The position numbers and the translations under genes are program-made. A model generated the notes under the pieces. The model did not search any database, was not told the origin of the DNA, and saw only the letters and a program-made list of their open reading frames with translations. DNA of 64,000 nucleotides, taken from positions 8,122,581 to 8,186,580 of the forward strand of contig OY365818.1 in the NCBI GenBank assembly GCA_959347315.1, in the 5' to 3' direction. The stretch is from Bimastos eiseni. Lineage: Eukaryota > Annelida > Clitellata > Crassiclitellata > Lumbricidae. This document shows, piece by piece, positions 1-11,830 of this stretch. Positions within the stretch are counted from its first letter, which is position 1, and every line of letters starts with the position of its first letter.

Positions 1-411
1 AAGAGGCTGTTTTGATGAGGCTTGGATAGAGCTTAGTGGACATCGTTGGTTCTCTTAGTCTTCTCTGTTATTCGGGTTAAGAATGACATCCTTTGAGGAG
101 GCTGTGATATCAATCCAGTATCAGCTATATTACATTTAATATCAAGCAGTGTATTTAAAGTTACACACTATGTATTGCGTATATAACTATGCGTAGGTCC
201 TTTGTTATCGTATGTGTGTATTACGTCAGGGTGACCGCTCATTTCGTCGGAGATCATTTCGTGAGGATCGGTTAGGGTCAGGTTACACGTGGTCAAGGTC
301 GGTTAGGGTCAGGCTATGCTGCATGGTTGTCATTTAGGGTCAGTGTTAGGGTTAGTATCGTTGCCGATGACGCTGATGATGATGATGACGATGATGATGA
401 CGATGATGGTG
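1..411. other. Left edge, no gene; degenerate TTAGGG-type and GAT repeats
   Basis: No exon is seen. Between about 267 and 356 there are several GGTTAGGGTCAG-like strings, too degenerate and few for a telomere. Bases 366-411 are a GAT/GAC-rich microsatellite that borders the rearranged SINE. Confidence 0.5.
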
Positions 412-600
412 GTGTGGCACAGTGGCCGATCGGCTAGAGCGGTCAGCCCGTAACGTTCAGTGTGTGCTGAGTGCACACGCCTCGACGGCGCAATTGCAGT
501 TGTACTGCAGAGCAATGGTGCACGAAGGACTTGCTCAAAGTCCCTACACTTCTGAGCAAAAAGATGTTGGAAGAAGGGCGGTATCAAATTTCGGTTATAA
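412..600 (+). mobile_element. SINE-1 copy with inverted middle segment
   Basis: The head (412-473) has the A-box region GTGTGGCACAGTGG and the tail (550-600) reads TTCTGAGCAAAAAGATGTTG. Both are in + orientation, as in the full copy at 45789-46005. The middle (474-549) is the reverse complement of the full copy's middle, and the B-box part is lost. GAT repeats lie on both sides (366-411 and 604-646). Confidence 0.75.
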
Positions 601-603
601 TAT

Positions 604-1440
604 TAATGATGATGATGATGGTAATGATGAAGGTGATGATGATGGTGAGGCTAGACCTCAACAGAGATCACCACTCTTCTCATATTGGCACTATCCTACA
701 AATGTTCAAACACAGATACAGTTTATGTACGTACAACCATGACAATAGCGCTGTTTTTGGCCTACATGTATAAAACGGAATGCGGCCCGTACTTGCTCTT
801 TTAATTTTTTTGCCCTTGGCGATTGTTTGGCCTGTGGGTCGTTATCAATAGCTATGTTCACCGTTTTTTGCCTGTGATGTGGTGAAACTGGTTATGATAT
901 TAGCAGACGCGAAGCGAATACTGCGCATTAAATTACATTGTTCATTCAGTGTGCTGTTGCAAATTACCCTAGGGTCTTTTATGTTAGCGCTGGCGTCAAC
1001 GGCGTTCGTTCCGGCTGTGTTATATTTAGTTTTGTTGTTAGGAAATAGCTTTAAATTTCAGGGGGGCCAGCCATGGGTTTTGTGTGGGTCAGGGAGGTAC
1101 CTGTTGGGTTGACTTTGATATTTGAATGGCTCGCTGCCAGTGCATGGTCTGTTGAAAGATTACTGATGCGATGTTTTGTCTGGTTTGGCTGGTTGGCTTC
1201 GAAGCTTATGTGAAGGACCGTGATCCTTGCAGTGAATCAAGAGTAGAATAGAGAACTCAGTAGACACAGTGAATAGAGAACCGTTGGTGTTTTGCTTTCT
1301 GTATTGTTGAGTTCTCAAAGCCAAGAGGTTTCTTTTTACACTCCTGTTGTGATTTATGGGGCTTCAACTCATCAGCTATCTCACACATCTAGGCTGGAAT
1401 AATGTTGTCCTTGTTGCGTTGTACTACTTTGTCGTTCAAC
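604..1440. other. GAT repeat, then unremarkable DNA
   Basis: Bases 604-646 are GATGAT-rich. The rest has no splice-flanked exon or protein similarity I recognise. A 77-codon frame at 879-1112 is hydrophobic but has no supporting context. Confidence 0.4.
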
Positions 1441-1444
1441 TTTG

Positions 1445-1690
1445 TAATCCTACTTTTTTGTCCTACTCTGTCCTACTTTTTGTCCTACTTTGTCCTAATT
1501 TCTAGTCCTACTTTGTGTCCTACGTTGTCCTAATTTCTAGTCCTACTTTTTGTCCTACTTTGTCCTAATTTCTAGTCCTACTTTTTGTCCTACTTTGTCC
1601 TAATTTCTAGTCCTACTTTTTGTCCTACTTTGTCCTAATTTCTAGTCCTACTTTTTGTCCTACTTTATTGTCCCATTCTGTCCTGCTTTA
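1445..1690. repeat. 35 bp tandem repeat (TCCTACTTT... array)
   Basis: Units alternate TCCTACTTTTTGTCCTACTT and TGTCCTAATTTCTAG, about six copies, mostly near identical. Direct repeats are contiguous with no spacers. Confidence 0.85.
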
Positions 1691-1697
1691 CCTGAAA

Positions 1698-1835
1698 ACG
1701 GATATATATATATATATATATTCTATATATATATATATATTCTATATATATATATATATGCACACTTCTCTGTTGCACATTCTACTTAAACACACCCACA
1801 CACACACACACACGCGCGCGCGCATACACGCATGA
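1698..1835. repeat. TA, CA and CG dinucleotide tracts
   Basis: (TA)n at 1701-1760 is broken by TTC interruptions, followed by (CA)n and (CG)n at 1793-1826. Confidence 0.85.
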
Positions 1836-2628
1836 TTATTTTTTGATAGCTTAGGTGCATTACTCATGATAGGAAGAATATATTGCATAGATTCTCCAGC
1901 CATAGTGAGGAAATGTTTGAAAATGGCTATAATTGAAAGAAAGAAGGACACTTTTAATACAAATTATAACTAATAAATGATAAATATGCGTTTCATAATC
2001 ATTAAACTATTTGCCATATTTGATTAAAATGTATAAATTATTGGTGAAATTATTATTGTATTTCTAGAGATTTGCTTAAGTGAATGGTGTTACAGGCTGC
2101 AATCAGTTACTTGTATAATATGCTGGAAAGTTCTGAGATCCGTAAAATACCGAACCTTTCAGTGTCTGCTATTATGACGTGGGTGTGGTTTGATGGTGGA
2201 AGGACGATGTGTGAGATGGAGATGGAGATGAGGATGTAGCAGCAACCGACGGAGCCAGCCATCAACAATAGTTATTATTTTCTGGCTGGTTTAGCCACGT
2301 TCCGTCTATGCAAACATTCTTCATGGCTTCTTTGGTAAGAGAATCCAGTGTTTAGTCTGATGATAGGCATCTGGTGGAGAGAAATTCCCAGCAGCCCAGC
2401 TGGGGCTCCGTGGTGACAGCATTTCATTAGTACTACTCTTCGTACTCGTTTACCGTTATTTTTACCTCGGTAAGAAATGAAGACCTCTTGGCGTTTGCTG
2501 ATCGGGGAGGTTTTGGGCGTGTTCGGGGTCTACGAAGTTTGGATGTCGGGTAGGGTCAATAGCTGCTGTCAGGGAGGGTCAATGGCTGCTGTTAGGTATG
2601 GTCATTGGCTGCTGTCGGGGAGGGTCAA
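1836..2628. other. No gene seen
   Basis: AT-rich to mixed DNA with short open frames only. I see no recognisable repeat or exon. Confidence 0.4.
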
Positions 2629-2949
2629 AGGCAAAGAATGCATAGAAGAATGCAAAGAAGATTGAAAGAGTATTGCAAAGAAAAATGCAAAGAAGAATGC
2701 AAAGAAGAAGGCAAAGAAGATTGAAAGAGTATTGCAAAGAAAAATGCAAAGAAGAATGCAATGAAGAATGTACAGAAAAATACAAAGAACAATGAAAAAA
2801 ATAATGCAAGAAAGACACAACGAAGAATGCAAAGAACAATGCAAGGAATAATGCAAAGAATGCATAGAGGAATGCAATGCAAAGTCATAGACAGACAGAC
2901 AGAGACAGACAGACAGACAGTGTATTTCTCTATCTGTCTGTCTCTGTCT

Positions 2950-3019
<70 letters not shown>

Positions 3020-3135
3020 TTTTCGATTGATTGACAGAGACAGACAGAGACTGACAGACAGACAGACGGATAGATAGATAGAGAAAGAGATAGAAATAAA
3101 GCGAAATAGCGAAAGAGAAAGAGAGATAACGTAGA
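2629..3135. repeat. Purine-rich AATGCAAAGAAG array and CAGA/CT tracts
   Basis: Bases 2629-2880 repeat AATGCAAAGAAG-like units. Bases 2886-2930 are CAGA-rich, 2935-3013 a long (CT)n, and 3030-3135 CAGA/GATA/GAGA. The long open frames on both strands here are low-complexity artefacts. Confidence 0.85.
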
Positions 3136-3390
3136 GATACCACAACAGCAGCAGCAGCAGCATCGTCCGCCGGGCATAGTTATTGAGTTAATGTTTAATG
3201 AGGACGCAGCAGCACTTGGTGCAAATTGCGCTGAGGAGGGACGTAGCATGGCGTGGGTGTGCCTTTGGCGGACGACTGCCTTCCTTCGTGCTAGGAATGA
3301 CGCCATGTTATGAATGCTCCGGAGAAAACGGTGATCTTTGGTTTGTCTGTCTGTGGGGTCAATCCACTTCCACTGGTTTTGGCTGGTTGA

Positions 3391-3513
3391 TTCTATTTAA
3401 TTGGCTTAATTGGTTGATTTGATTTAACTGGTTCTATTTAATTGGTTTAATTGGTTGATTTGATTTAACTAGTTCTATTTAATTGGTTTAATTGGTTGAT
3501 TTGATTTAACTGG
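3391..3513. repeat. 41 bp tandem repeat, three copies
   Basis: The unit starts TTCTATTTAATTGG at 3391, 3432 and 3473 and ends in GATTTGATTTAACTGG. TTGATTTG-like degenerate repeats continue to about 3700. Confidence 0.85.
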
Positions 3514-3699
3514 TTGACTGCTTTGATTTGATTTGATTGGCTGGTTGTTAGGATTTGGTTGGTTTGATTTGGTTTTGTATTGTTGAATGTTTCAGTTGGT
3601 TGATTTGTCTGGTTAACTTGTTTCATTTGACTGCTTCAATTGACTCATTTGGTGGCTGTTTGATTTGGTATGTTTGATTGGTTTCTTGATGAATTTGTT

Positions 3700-4820
3700 A
3701 ACTGGCTAACATAAAATGCTAATTAACTTTAAGAGTGATTAATTGACACAATGAACAATAATTATAGTTTAGATATTGAACACAAAGCTAAATTTGAATG
3801 AATGCTTTGTTATTTTCTTGGTGCAGCAATGTATATGTACCCAATATTTCAATTCTAAACGTGCGACTTATTGACAGTGCTCATGAATAAGCTGGATCCC
3901 TTACGAGCATGAGCAAAATTACTAGCATGATTGCCAGGACGGTTACGAGTACGATAAAGAGTAAAATTACGATTGCGAGTAGGAAATACCAATTCGAGTA
4001 TGATTACGATTAAAATTACGAGTACGATTAAGAGCAACATTACGATTTTGGTTACAAGTAGGGTTACGAATAAGAGTACTATTACGATTAAAATTATAGG
4101 TCCGTTTGCAAGGAGACGTTTTCCGATCTGACCTGGGAGGCTGTTGTGCTGGAGATGGTGAAGGGAGTGTGGTCGGATCGCTAACACAGGCATGCATAAA
4201 CAAGCAATTTCGTTGGCCTATCTCCAAAACTGTCAGCCAGTTCTAGGGTCTTCTGTTGCGAAATTAGCCCTGTATACGGCGCTTCTTTTGTCTTGGTTTA
4301 GCGGACCAGAGAAGAGGCAACAAGAGGCAGGGTAAAAGACACAGATACAGACAGACACGCACGGACAGGCATGCGGGTATGCAGACAGATTACTAGCAGA
4401 ATACCATTATCCAATATTTTCCGCTATTATTATCCTCTCTCCGTGTGTGCGCGCGCACATGTTTGAGTCCCAACGTGTTCCAAATTAGAGCTGGTAATTA
4501 TTCCCAGGGCACTGAGAAAGACGAGAGATCTGAGCAGGAGCGTTGAGCATGAGGTTGTGTTTTGCTGAGCCGCTTAAGCGTCGTCGGTCGGTGTTTCTGC
4601 TACTAATTTACCTGTTTTTCAGCGCTGGACAACTGTTGGAAATTTAATGCTGCTGTTGTCAAAGATTATGATGGACAGCACTGAGACAGGAGGCTGCCGC
4701 GGTGGTTGTTTGTGCAGGCCGACAGCTCATCTATGCCTCAGGCCGAAATGCCAACTATATAATTATGTAATGGAGTGTTTTTTTCAGCTTATAACACCTT
4801 TCAATTTTGATTGATTGTCG
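3700..4820. other. No gene; degenerate ATTACGA repeat at 3925-4100
   Basis: Bases 3925-4100 carry an irregular ATTACGATTA / TTACGAGTA repeat. The rest shows no exon I can support. Confidence 0.4.
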
Positions 4821-5020
4821 ACGACGACGACGCTGATGATGATGATGATGACAACGACGACGCTTATTATGATGGTTACTGTGTCAGATCTTTGTGGATG
4901 TGAGTTGACTCATGTTGCCAATGGATAAGACATTCAGAGGTTTGCGTCACTACGTTACTTCAGCCGGTTAGTTATGTTCACACTGCGTGTCTGTGTGTGT
5001 GGGTGTGTATATATGTGTGT

Positions 5021-5023
<3 letters not shown>

Positions 5024-5100
<77 letters not shown>
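5024..5100. repeat. (GT)n microsatellite
   Basis: A nearly pure GT tract of about 77 bases. All open frames across it are artefacts. Confidence 0.95.
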
Positions 5101-5103
<3 letters not shown>

Positions 5104-5420
5104 AGGATCCTTTGGTGTTGATAAAAAGGCCAGGTTTCACTGATAAAGTCAAGCGTCGGGTCTAACAGGTCGGATATGCCGGGCTGCATATCTGGGGCAT
5201 GTTGAGGATGTGCATTAAGAGGGCTTGGAGATGCTTCATGGTGCTTGAACTAGACCTTCTGGGAGAGCTGTATACGCTGCAGATCCTGGAAGGAATTGCA
5301 ACAAGTGGAAATGGCTCAGAGGTGGAACTTCTTTGGGGGCGAGGGTATCACGGAAGATGTAATGGTCTGTATGGAATGCTTCATGGCCTATCTCAGTCGA
5401 TGTTTTATCTTAGAATGGAA

Positions 5421-5735
5421 CCGGAGATGTTAACAAAATAATAGGGAGATTTGACTTAACAATGGCAAAGAAATTAGATGAACATTTGACTTAACAATGG
5501 CAAAGAAATTATGGAAAGATTTTGCTTAACAAAGGCAGAAAAATAATAGGGAGATTTGACTTAACAATGGCAAAGAAATTAGATGGACATTTGACTTGAC
5601 AATGGCAAAGAAATTATGGGAAGATTTGACTTAACAAATGCAAATAAATGATAGGAAGATTAACCTAACAATGGCAGATAAGAGCTAGGGAGATTAGACT
5701 TAAGACACCGATATAATAAGAAGATCTTTTTATGG
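5421..5735. repeat. Dispersed block A, copy 1 (TTTGACTTAACAATGGCAAAG units)
   Basis: Units of about 28-30 bases are built on GATTTGACTTAACAATGGC. The block ends GACTTAAGACACCGATATAA then TAAGAAGATC. A near-identical block lies at 19560-19985. Confidence 0.85.
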
Positions 5736-6051
5736 CGATTGTGTGGCACCATTTGATGTAGTTAGGACACAGAGGCTAATCTATGTAGACTATGTTAAAC
5801 ATAACTATATTGATTAGTGTCTGTTAATGTTGAATTAGTGCGATGTTAATGAAGTTGTTGGTTTGCTTGCTCTCTGCCTGCTTGCACTTAAGACCTTAGC
5901 CATAATATTCGTATACGTAACATTGTATACAGCATCTTCAGGAAGAATGCACTTGTGGACAATGTTTATGTGTGTATTAGAGATGATATGTCTTACAATA
6001 ATGGCCTCAATGATAGCAGCATGCGTGCTCGGGTTGCATGTGATAGTTAAC

Positions 6052-6390
6052 TGCTAAAGGTTGCCTCTGCTAATGGTTAACTCTGCTAAAGGTTGTCTCT
6101 TATAAAGGTTGCCTCAGATATAGGTTGCCTGTGATAAAGGTTGCCTCTTTTAGAGTTTGCCAATGCTAAAGCCTAAGGGTCACCTCTGATAAAGGTCACC
6201 TCTGATATATTTTACTTATGCTAAAGGTTGCCTCTGCTTGGGGTTGCCTCCGATAAAAGTTTGCCTCTGCTAGGCTTGCCAATGCAAGGGTTGTCTCTGC
6301 TACTCTGCTAAAGATTGCCTATGATAGAGTTTACCTCTAATAACGGTTGCCTCAGATAAAGGTTGCCTCTGATAGAGGTTACATGTACCT
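6052..6390. repeat. GGTTGCCTCTGATAAA tandem repeat
   Basis: Degenerate units of about 16-20 bases of the form GTTGCCTCTGCTAAAG / GTTGCCTCTGATAAAG, roughly 18 copies. Confidence 0.8.
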
Positions 6391-7440
6391 CTTGCTTGTA
6401 CTCCATGACTTTGCCCCTTGCTGCAGGGGTTTTAAAGCAATGAGACCATAATTAGGTTAAACCTCAACTCAACTTCTAATCTAGTAACAAGCATAATCCT
6501 ACCTGCAGTGCTTGATAAATAAGCCAAATACACAATAAGACACAATTCCGTTGCTTAATGTGTCTTGTATTTGCTATATAGGCCTAGTCCAGTGGCTTTT
6601 GACCCAGAACGTTTATATACACCTATACAGGCTGTCCAAAACAGAGCTTAATTTGAACGTAGAGATCCGCAATAAAGTGGATTTATCTGCATTTTCAGTA
6701 GGCATATTCTATAAATTATATCCAGATATTGTTCTCTTCATTTTCCTTATCGGAGCAGCCAGCATACGGCACCCGTCGTTCCCTGTAACATCAGACGACC
6801 ACAGATCTCGAGCGCCTTCGACCAACCCTAAATACAGTTTATTATCGAGTCTGCTATTTCAGACTACTGCCTGGGACTGTCGTCTGTCATACCAAATGAC
6901 TCTACGTTTAACCAAGATGCATTTGCTGTCGGGCGACAGAGGCATCCCGTTTGCATCCGTCTCTATTAGCCGCTATGCTACTTACCTACTGATGCATTGG
7001 CGGTCCGTCGTTTTCTGTGAACGGCGTACGAACCAGATGTTGAGATTTATTTCGTTTTTCGCCGGGAGATAGACGCGGAATCGAGAGCTGTTCTTTTTCG
7101 TCGTTATCTGGTCGCAATGAAGACTTATTTACTCGCTCGCTTCTTTTGGGTATTCGCTGAATTTCTGTTTGAAGATAATTATAATGGGAGGGGCCGTTGC
7201 CTCTGACTCTGACTACCAGCAAACGCGCATCTATAGCTTACTGGCGTGCTGAGCTGAGGAACATAGTCCGATTCCCGTATTCCTGTAAGGTGGACTCGTT
7301 CTTCTTTCGCTTGAGGTGGTGTTGGTTAAATTAGATGTATAACGTAATTGAGCGCCTTGCATGGCTCCCGACAGTTAAATTCGACTTATGTAACAACTTG
7401 CCATCATTCGTTCAAACTATGTTTGTAATCATACTATGGT
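6391..7440. other. No recognised gene; one 173-codon open frame
   Basis: A + strand frame at 6551-7072 (173 codons) is the longest in this stretch that does not come from repeats. It has no domain or motif I recognise and no splice context. It may be chance. Confidence 0.25.
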
Positions 7441-7497
7441 TTTCAGTTTGAAATTAAACGATTGTTGTTATTATTATTATTATTAGAATAATTAATT

Positions 7498-7656
7498 CAG
7501 AAGTGAACACATTCCTCGATTGCACAATTGCAATTATATTGCTGAGTAACTGTGCTCAAAAGACTTGCTCTAGGTCCCTACTCATTGACTCTCGAACGAT
7601 GATCGAACTCGCAATCTGCGAGTTACAGGACGACCACTCTAACCAACCGGATACCA
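7498..7656 (-). mobile_element. SINE-1 copy, minus strand, diverged
   Basis: Read on the minus strand it has the tRNA-like head GGTTGGTTAGAGTGGTCG, a B-box-like GAGTTCGATCATC, then the GGGACCTAGAGCAAGTCTTTT body and the CACTTCTGAA tail. Confidence 0.7.
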
Positions 7657-8100
7657 TGTTTTCTACTTTTTTTCTTTAGACATTTTGGAAGAAAATATTT
7701 TGCCAGGAAAACATTTATGCTTCATGTCAATAAGTCGTCAGAATGACATGAGCTGTGCAGGGATTCCGGATATGCTTTAGTATTTGCTGGAATATTTATG
7801 ATATCCTGCTGTTCCTGCCAAGTCAATGTATTAGTCGAGGTGTGGGGTCGCCTCTTTTGCATTCTTTTTTTCATCAGCTTCTTGCAGAATAGTTTTTCAT
7901 TTGCCCAGTCGAGCGGTTATGAGTTATAAATCAATTTGCAATTGCGAGGTTTGAGTTGTCTGCGAAACTTTATTTGCCGTTAGTAAACATTGTGTGTTTT
8001 GTGTATTGAGGTATTTTCCATTTGATTTCAGCCCTATATCTAACACCTCCTTACGTTGATTTTGCGCACGTTTTCTATGGTTTGAGTCACCCCAACTTTG
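7657..8100. other. No gene seen
   Basis: Mixed AT-rich sequence with no supported feature. Confidence 0.4.
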
Positions 8101-8104
8101 GGGT

Positions 8105-8345
8105 TCTCGTTAATAGACCTGGAGGTCTAGCAATCCAGAGGTCGTTAGTCCAAATACCCGTGAGGGCAGATTTTGGTTTGAGATTTCTCCTCCAGTGTAT
8201 ACCCCTAGCAGATTAGGCTATGCTGAGTGCGCTGACTGTACGATGTTGGTGGGAAGGGTAGAGGGCAATTGAGAGGGCTTCCCATTGGCTGATATGAATA
8301 CATGTATGTGGTGGTTAAGATAATGAAGCCGCTAACACTGTGTAT
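8105..8345 (+). mobile_element. SINE-2-like tRNA-derived repeat, diverged
   Basis: The head holds GTTAGTCCAAATACC, a weak B box. The 3' end TAATGAAGCCGCTAACAC matches the 3' module shared with copies near 14050, 20890 and 26510. Confidence 0.5.
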
Positions 8346-8755
8346 AAAATTGTAAGCTATTGTTCGTTTGCTGGTAGTCTAATTTAGACTATTCGTGCTT
8401 ACTTACTTCCTTAAATTCCACTATGTACATGAAATTTGTATTTTTAGCCACCCATTGAACACCTTTATCCCGATTCCTTTGCATGTGAGGCTAAAAGACT
8501 GATTTGTTAGAGTCCATTTGCTGATCCATTTGGTCTGTTTGCAACTACTGTTAGTGCATTGATGGCTATAATTGGTATATTTGTCAAGAATACTTTCAAT
8601 ATGTGAATGTGGTATGACCTTTTTTAAAGTTTATGCTTTTGTTTATACTTTTTGTAAGCTACTGTGCGTTGGCTGGTAGTTTAATAAAGAATATTCTTAC
8701 TGACTTACTTACTTCATGTTCATGGCTGCCTCAGGCTTGCTTTAGTAAATGTTGT

Positions 8756-8822
8756 CGTTGCCATCATCACCATAATCATCATCATAATCATCATCATCAT
8801 CGTCGTCGTCGTCGTCATCATC
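8756..8822. repeat. (ATC)n microsatellite
   Basis: CATCATCACC and CGTCGTCGTC runs; the 131-codon frame across it is not supported as a gene. Confidence 0.9.
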
Positions 8823-9144
8823 TCCTGTTGTTATTTTCCAGTTTCTATGTCTTCCTTCATTTCTATACATCCGCTTACGTTGCTTTTATCCTTAATCCAG
8901 TCCGCATCAGATTTCCAGCTCTTCCTGAGTCTTACTTCCCTTCACATCTTCCTTTGAGCGCTCTCCTCTTAGGTAAATTTCCATCCCGTATATATTCGAT
9001 CTATTTCGTTTGCCACTTCTTTATATAAGTACGTAGGGAAGTAAGCATTTGTGAAGTTTTAAAGCAGCGAAATATAAAAGCCACAATGCTACCACATGCA
9101 TACGTATTATATCCCACATGAATAGGCCTAAAAAAATGTAAATA

Positions 9145-9768
9145 CAGCGGTGGAAATAATAATTTTATCACCCTATGATCTAAGCTAGAGGCACTACAAC
9201 GAAATATTATGATATGATGAATAGAAACAATGATTTTTTACACTCTTTTCTTTAACTTGGCTTGCGTAAAGTTTGTCATAAACGTTGGATCTTCGGTTCG
9301 TCTGAGTTCTTTCAACTCTTTTTTTCGTATGTTCCCGTCGACTTACAGAGCTGAAGTTTTGCACACATGTCACGCTTGCATGATAATGCAATGTATCAAA
9401 TATTTTACGGACATAGCTAAAAAAATTGAGAAAAAATGAAAAAATGCACAAAATTAAGAAGTATCGTTTATCCCCTTGAACGAGTCTCATTGACAAGCTC
9501 CACTCTGGCAAGTTTACATCATACTTGATCTCTTAAGGAAATGGATCGATTACGCCATCTACCTGATTAACAATAGTCAATAAAAGAGGGTCCAGAAAAA
9601 CCCATGTTTTTACCTTCACTTCTACTTATTACCTTCTTTGTCTCGACGAACAGACGTTCCTGAAAATATGTAAATGAGTGATTTTATGCTTGTTTGCAAA
9701 ATCATGTAAATGTAGTGAACCGATTTTTAGCTTTTTGAAGAGTGATGCAATAATTATTTCTACCACTG
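9145..9768. mobile_element. Tc1/mariner-like non-autonomous element
   Basis: Terminal inverted repeats are CAGCGGTGGAAATAATAATT at the left and, on the opposite strand, CAGTGGTAGAAATAATTATT at the right. The left one lies next to TA (9143-9144) and the right one next to TA (9769-9770), the mariner-type target duplication. At 624 bp it is too short for an intact transposase, and I recognise none of the internal frames as one. Confidence 0.75.
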
Positions 9769-9795
9769 TATGTACATGAATGCATGCCTACATTA

Positions 9796-10295
9796 ATCTC
9801 TGTCACTTAATCCTCTGTCAATTGATCTCTGTCACTTAATCTCCTGTCAATTAATCTCTGTCACTTAATCCTCTGTCAATTAATCTCCTGTCAATTAATC
9901 TCCTGTCAATTGATCTCTGTCAATTAATCTCCTGTCAATTAATCTGTCACTTAATCCTCTGTCAATTGATCTCTGTCACTTAATCTCCTGTCAATTAATC
10001 TCTGTCACTTAATCCTCTGTCAATTGATCTCTGTCACTTAATCCTCTGTCAATTAATCTCTGTCACTTAATCTTCTGTCAATTGATCTCTGTCACTTAAT
10101 CCCCTGTCAATTAATCTCTGTCACTTAATCTTCTGTCAATTAATCTCTGTCACTTAATCTCCTGTCAATTAATCTCTGTCACTTAATCTCCTGTCAATTA
10201 ATCTCTGTCACATAATCTTAGTGACTTGATCTCTGTGTCACTTATTCTGTCACTTATTCTGTCACTTAGTCTCTGTCACTTAATATCTGTCACTT
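9796..10295. repeat. About 28-29 bp minisatellite (CTCTGTCACTTAATC...)
   Basis: Two half units alternate, TCTCTGTCACTTAATC and CTCTGTCAATTAATC, over 500 bases. They are contiguous, with no unique spacers. Confidence 0.9.
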
Positions 10296-10744
10296 AGTCG
10301 ATCACTGTGCTCCTCAGTGGATAAAGGTGCTACACAAGTGTCCAGAAATGCAAACATGTGTCTGTGTAACTGTCTTTTGTCTGTCAGATTTAGTTCGCAC
10401 CTTCTGCTGCCACGGCTTTCTGTATGTCTTCCTATGGTGCGTAGATACATGTCTGTGTGTTGGTGCTGTATGTGTGTGTATCTTTGTGTGTGTCCATGTT
10501 TGTGTCTCTGTGTGTCGGTTTGTATATGTGCGTTTATACGTCACTTTTGGACACAGACTACATAATCACTCTTGCCCCAGCTGCTACCCGTTGTCTTCAA
10601 GTTCCTTTATTATACCCTCAGACCAATAATGTCGGATGACATCAGAGATTGATGTGTACAGCATAGCCAATATAACGTTGTCTGAACGCAATGAACTATG
10701 TTTATCTTGTTGCCATACGAAGCCACAATCATTTACCGATTCTG

Positions 10745-10850
10745 CCCCACCACAAGACAATGAACTCCTCCGCGGCAAGAACTCAGGCAGTGCCAGTCCC
10801 AAGCCTGGATAGAGGAGGAGGGCGTCGCTAATGATCTTTGTTATCACACA
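10745..10850 (-). mobile_element. Retroelement fragment R, minus strand
   Basis: On the minus strand it reads GATCATTAGCGACGCCCTCC and CCAGGCTTGGGACTGGCACT. The same block occurs on the + strand at 14331-14420, 14590-14665 and 27976-28065. At 27976 it leads into a LINE ORF2 remnant, so it probably belongs to that LINE. Confidence 0.65.
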
Positions 10851-10886
10851 TTATCATTAAACTACAACTACCACAAGACATAATAC

Positions 10887-11270
10887 TAGGAATGAACCGA
10901 AACTCGGCTCGGAACTCGGCTCAACCGAGTTTGGTAGTACTTGTCTTAAACTCGGTCACGGACAAACAGTGGGTCCGAGTTTTACTAAAAATCAGCTCTT
11001 CTGTTTGGAAAATGAAAATCGGATTATTTATTTTATTTACACAATGACAATCGACCCAACTAAAAACAGAAATACTGTTACTAACATTGCTTCCTAGTTA
11101 CTATGCTTCTTAGTATAAACAGAGGCAGCACTAAAACAAAATGATAAAAATTTTGCAAGCTGCCAAACAAAAATCAAGAGAATGAGACTTTAAATATTTG
11201 AAACTCGAACTCGGTACAACTCAACTCGGTACTCGGACTCGGCAGGAAATTGACACTCAATTCATCCATA
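10887..11270. mobile_element. hAT-like MITE family M1, copy 1 (diverged)
   Basis: The left end TAGGAATGAACCGAAACTCG and the right end AATTCATCCATA are diverged forms of the TAGGGATGAACC terminal repeat seen in the copies at 21683 and 36954. The interior carries many ACTCGG strings. The target duplication is not clear here. Confidence 0.7.
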
Positions 11271-11542
11271 CTTATAATGCTCCTGCAGCTGTGGCCATCA
11301 CATTGGTGTTGGGTGCTACCAGAACCTTTACTCCAGAGCGTGGGAACAGTGGAGGCGCCATGGAGGCGATTGTCTGATCCTTTGGGTCTTTTACTCTTCC
11401 ATGATTTCCATTTTGTTTAGCATCAAACGGGTCGTGATGCAGTCGCTGCTGCAGGACCCGAGGCAATTAGGTGTCCGATTAAAGCTCCTCTCTGTCCCCC
11501 ACCTGCTAGCGCTTGACCTACAGGACTTTGGACAGAATTGTC

Positions 11543-11625
11543 CTTTCATCAACATCATCATCGTCGTCGTCGTCATCATAATCATCATCATCATCATTAT
11601 CTGATCATATCATCATCATACAATA
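11543..11625. repeat. (ATC)n microsatellite
   Basis: CATCATCATCGTCGTCGTCG followed by ATCATCATC runs, directly 5' of a SINE-1 copy. Confidence 0.9.
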
Positions 11626-11657
11626 CAACTTAAATTAGATATTGCCATTCTTGCAAT

Positions 11658-11830
11658 TTAGCTCAGAAGCGCACACACATCTCGATGGCGCAACTGCAGT
11701 TGTAATGCATAGCAATTGGGCGCCATGGACTTGCTCAAGGTCCATACACAGTGACTCCTCGGACGAGTTTCGAACCCGCACTCTCTGCGTTACGGGCTGA
11801 TCGCTATAACCAATCGACCACTATGAGCTA
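11658..11830 (-). mobile_element. SINE-1 copy, minus strand
   Basis: On the minus strand: ATTGGTTATAGCGATCAGCC head, B box GGGTTCGAAACTC, GGACCTTGAGCAAGTCC body and a tail ending CTTCTGAGC. The middle is in normal orientation. Confidence 0.8.

Noticed and set aside
267..356. Interstitial telomere (TTAGGG)n
   Set aside because: Only a few scattered, degenerate units; no tandem run.
879..1112. Hydrophobic 77-codon frame as the missing signal-peptide exon
   Set aside because: It has no phase 1 donor fitting exon 1 and looks like internal membrane-type low complexity, not a signal peptide followed by mature residues.
1445..1690. CRISPR-like direct repeats (also 9796-10295 and 55740-56340)
   Set aside because: Units are contiguous without unique spacers, and the genome is animal.
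2579..3306. Long frames up to 172 codons on both strands
   Set aside because: Low-complexity purine/pyrimidine repeats with no codon-like variation.
6551..7072. 173-codon frame as a real gene
   Set aside because: No recognisable domain, no flanking splice sites; could be chance in this composition.
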